From contig NZ_JAANOV010000001.1 in NCBI RefSeq assembly GCF_011758745.1, positions 620,001 to 684,000 of the forward strand: a stretch of DNA of 64,000 nucleotides. The letters are read 5' to 3'. The stretch comes from Amycolatopsis granulosa (lineage in GTDB: Bacteria > Actinomycetota > Actinomycetes > Mycobacteriales > Pseudonocardiaceae). The notes beneath the pieces were generated by a model, which saw only the letters and a program-made list of their open reading frames with translations, was not told where the DNA came from and did no database searches. The translations under genes and the position numbers were made by a program. Shown in pieces: positions 62,147-64,000 of the stretch (positions within the stretch are counted from its first letter, which is position 1; each line of letters begins with the position of its first letter).

Positions 62147-63649
62147 TCACCGCGCGCTCGGCGGTATTGCGGGGCGTTCAGCTGGGGTGGTGTCGATGAA
62201 GACAGGGGTCGACGAAACGGGGATTCGAAGTTCTCCGTCGTGGGTTTCCGTGGGCACGCTGACGCAGAGGGCGTCCACCGCGTGCGCGCTGGGGTATGGC
62301 CATTCCCAGGTGAGTTCGATCGAGGGCAGGTCCTCCCGGTCCGCACCATCGTGTCGTTGCCAGGCGATCAGCAGTGGTGTGCGGTTGGTTCGCTGGATCT
62401 CGAACAAGTACAGGTCCGGGTGGTTGGGCACTGTGATCCGGTCGACTCGTTCGACCTTGTCGAGGTGACGTGTCAACAGTTCGAACGTGTCGGCGGCCGG
62501 GTATCGGTGGCTGATGGTGTCGTCGCTGTAGTCCATCAGTTTGAGTTTGTCGAACATCAGTATCGGGGTGATGCGGAGGGCACGGTCCAGTTTCCACTCG
62601 GGTCCCATCGCGTAGTAGAGGTTGCGCCGCACGCCCGCCGACAAGGCCAGTACGGTTCGGACGACCAGATCTCGGCAGGCGATCCGATGACGCTTGTCGT
62701 CGAGTTCGGTCGGACATCCGGCCATGAACATCTGCAGGGTCGGCGGCAGCTCGTCCATGCGTTCGTAGAGGGCTATCACCGCGGGGGCTTCGGCGGCCTG
62801 CATGTCCTCGATCGTGTCGGGCATGGGCACCTCACCGAGGAACTGCTTCTGGTGCGCTGCGAGGACCGCGGCCAGGTACGGATGGTTGTCGGGGAAGTCT
62901 GTCGGCAGGGGGCCGCTGTGTTCGCTGGCGACGACGGGTTGCCGGCACCCGTGCGCGGCCAGCTGAGTGTGGCATGTCTGCACCAGAGCCGGGACCTGGT
63001 AGGCGTCACCGTAGGGGTGGATGTCGAAGATGTCGAAATACTCGGACCCGTCGCGCAACACCTGGCCGAAGAAACTCGCCCACGTCTGCGCTCCAGCCGG
63101 GCCGTCGCCGAGCATCGCTCCTGGCACCGCCGCACCGAGCACCACCAGGGCGGCGGGGTCGGCGGCCTTGACCGCGGCATGGAACACACGCAGGTGAGCC
63201 AGATACTCCTCAGCCGTGCCCGCCCAGAACAGCGGCAGGCATGGCTCGATCTCGGACTGCCAGAACCGGATCGATCCGGGCCGGCGGCCCACCAGTTCGG
63301 TGACGAATCGGTGGTACCGGTCGATATCGACCGCCGGTGATGCCGGTAGCCATCGAGTCGCGCGGCGCGTCGCCCACGGCGAGCTAGCACAGACCGTCAC
63401 CCATGCCTCGTCACCGTCGTCGAGTTGATCCAGCAGCGCGTCCACGGCGCCCCACTCGAAAACCCCGGGCTCGGGCTCCACCTGCGACCAGTAGATGTTC
63501 ACCCGCACGATGCCCGCCCCCAGCGCGTGCGCCTGCGGCATGAACTGCTCCGGCGGACCGAACAACCCGTAGGTCGTGGCACGCACCACGCCGACTCGGA
63601 TGCCGGGCAGCAGATCCTCTGCCTGTGCGGTGTACGTCATCGCTACCAT
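62147..63649 (-). CDS. Glycoside-hydrolase-like TIM-barrel protein
   Basis: 500 residues (start 63649, or a second ATG three codons in). The first half looks like a clan A glycosidase barrel: ALGAGIVRVNIYWSQVEPEPGVFEWGAVDALLDQLDD, then IRFWQSEIEPCLPLFWAGTAEEYLAHLRVFHAAVKAADP carries the acid/base region (usually N-E-P; here S-E-I-E-P), and FFDIFDIHPYGDAYQ with VASEHSG may hold the nucleophile glutamate. A C-terminal beta region follows. No signal peptide, so a cytoplasmic enzyme acting on a glycoside of unknown identity. Divergent from a TetR gene whose operators lie in the gap, so probably repressed by it. Confidence 0.75.
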   Translation of the reverse strand: MVAMTYTAQAEDLLPGIRVGVVRATTYGLFGPPEQFMPQAHALGAGIVRVNIYWSQVEPEPGVFEWGAVDALLDQLDDGDEAWVTVCASSPWATRRATRWLPASPAVDIDRYHRFVTELVGRRPGSIRFWQSEIEPCLPLFWAGTAEEYLAHLRVFHAAVKAADPAALVVLGAAVPGAMLGDGPAGAQTWASFFGQVLRDGSEYFDIFDIHPYGDAYQVPALVQTCHTQLAAHGCRQPVVASEHSGPLPTDFPDNHPYLAAVLAAHQKQFLGEVPMPDTIEDMQAAEAPAVIALYERMDELPPTLQMFMAGCPTELDDKRHRIACRDLVVRTVLALSAGVRRNLYYAMGPEWKLDRALRITPILMFDKLKLMDYSDDTISHRYPAADTFELLTRHLDKVERVDRITVPNHPDLYLFEIQRTNRTPLLIAWQRHDGADREDLPSIELTWEWPYPSAHAVDALCVSVPTETHDGELRIPVSSTPVFIDTTPAERPAIPPSAR

Positions 63650-63667
63650 CTCTCCCTGAACACCCGT

Positions 63668-63690
63668 TAGAGGACGAACCGTCCCCTATA
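63668..63690. promoter_or_regulatory. Operator-like palindrome, copy 1
   Basis: TAGAGGAC-GAACC-GTCCCCTA: two half-sites GAGGAC and GTCCCC around a five-base spacer. A second copy lies 56 bases to the right with a different spacer (63724-63745). It sits just upstream of the glycosidase-like gene. A TetR dimer is the expected binder. Confidence 0.7.
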
Positions 63691-63723
63691 TTGACGAGCT
63701 ACAGTAACAGGACACGACAACGA

Positions 63724-63745
63724 TAGAGGACCATCAGTCCCCTAC
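63724..63745. promoter_or_regulatory. Operator-like palindrome, copy 2
   Basis: TAGAGGAC-CATCA-GTCCCCTA, same half-sites as copy 1 with a different five-base spacer. It lies immediately before the TetR start at 63750, so the regulator would also control itself. Confidence 0.7.
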
Positions 63746-63749
63746 TGTG

Positions 63750-64000
63750 ATGGGAGTGACAGTGTCGACGAGATCCGACCGCGACCCCCGCGGGAGGCCA
63801 CGGCGGCGCGGCACGGTACTGGAGCAGGCGATCCTGCAAGCCGCGCTGGACGAGCTGACCGAGGTCGGCTACACCGGCCTGACCATTGACCGAGTCGCCG
63901 CCCGCGCCCGCACCAACAAAACCGCGATCTATCGCCGCTGGCCCAGCCGCGCCGCACTGGCTGTCGCCGCGCATCGCCACGCCACGACGGCCGAGGATCC
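63750..64000 (+). CDS. TetR-family transcriptional repressor, 3' end outside window
   Basis: The first 83 residues of a TetR protein from ATG 63750: RGRPRRRGTVLEQAILQAALDELTEVGYTGLTIDRVAARARTNKTAIYRRWPSRAALAVAA contains the N-terminal helix-turn-helix with its TxxxIYRRWPSR signature. The ligand-binding part is beyond the window. Twin palindromes between it and the glycosidase-like gene are its probable operators. Confidence 0.93.
   Translation, partial: MGVTVSTRSDRDPRGRPRRRGTVLEQAILQAALDELTEVGYTGLTIDRVAARARTNKTAIYRRWPSRAALAVAAHRHATTAED

Overview
The window looks like an accessory region from a high-GC Gram-positive actinomycete. Coding GC is about 70 percent, GTG and TTG starts are common, several proteins are typical of Actinomycetota (LysM-BTAD regulators, LGFP-repeat lysozyme, Flp/Tad pili, PrgI-type secretion genes), and the type I-E CRISPR repeats match the actinobacterial style. 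Overall resemblance points to the Pseudonocardiales (Amycolatopsis/Saccharopolyspora/Pseudonocardia-like), but that is inference. Repeated single-base frameshifts in otherwise recognisable genes mean either real decay or draft-quality sequence, and the entries flag this.

Layout. 0-2.1 kb: a small conserved group (partial hypothetical, XRE regulator, HD hydrolase). 2.2-14.4 kb: a Tad/Flp pilus locus (prepilin peptidase, lipoprotein, chimeric remnant of a ParA-like gene, TadA/CpaF ATPase, TadB, TadC, Flp pilin, TadE/TadG proteins, a large membrane-anchored LysM-BTAD protein), interrupted at 8.6-10.3 kb by a methyltransferase and a decayed recombinase. 14.4-24.3 kb, opposite strand: a conjugation-type type IV secretion module (VirB2-like pilin, VirB6/TrbL-like protein, PrgI, VirB4-like ATPase split by an amber stop, VirD4-like coupling ATPase, and a replication-relaxation/HxlR fusion regulator). 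24.3-26.8 kb: a repeat-rich control region, an unknown gene and a DNA methyltransferase. 26.9-39.6 kb: a complete type I-E CRISPR-Cas locus (cas3, cse1, cse2, cas7, cas5, cas6e, cas1, cas2) with one array on each side, in opposite orientation and with different repeats; one spacer in each array targets nearly the same sequence.

40.0-53.1 kb: two copies of an about 858-bp piece of a serine recombinase gene bracket a polymorphic-toxin island: small immunity-like genes, a 2095-residue RHS/YD-repeat toxin with two PA14 domains, its probable immunity protein, and a divergent GH25 lysozyme with LGFP repeats. 53.1-57.6 kb is a graveyard of fused, truncated or frameshifted genes (NuoM piece, ArsR pieces, CDF metal transporter, DUF2382, SDR) around an intact ArsR regulator and DEAD-box helicase. 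57.8-64 kb returns to ordinary metabolism: zinc alcohol dehydrogenase operon, formate/nitrite transporter, a glycosidase-like protein, and a divergent TetR regulator with twin operators.

Taken together the left half is surface-structure and DNA-transfer machinery, the middle is defence, and the right-centre is interbacterial conflict, all marked by recombination scars. No complete tRNA or rRNA gene was seen.
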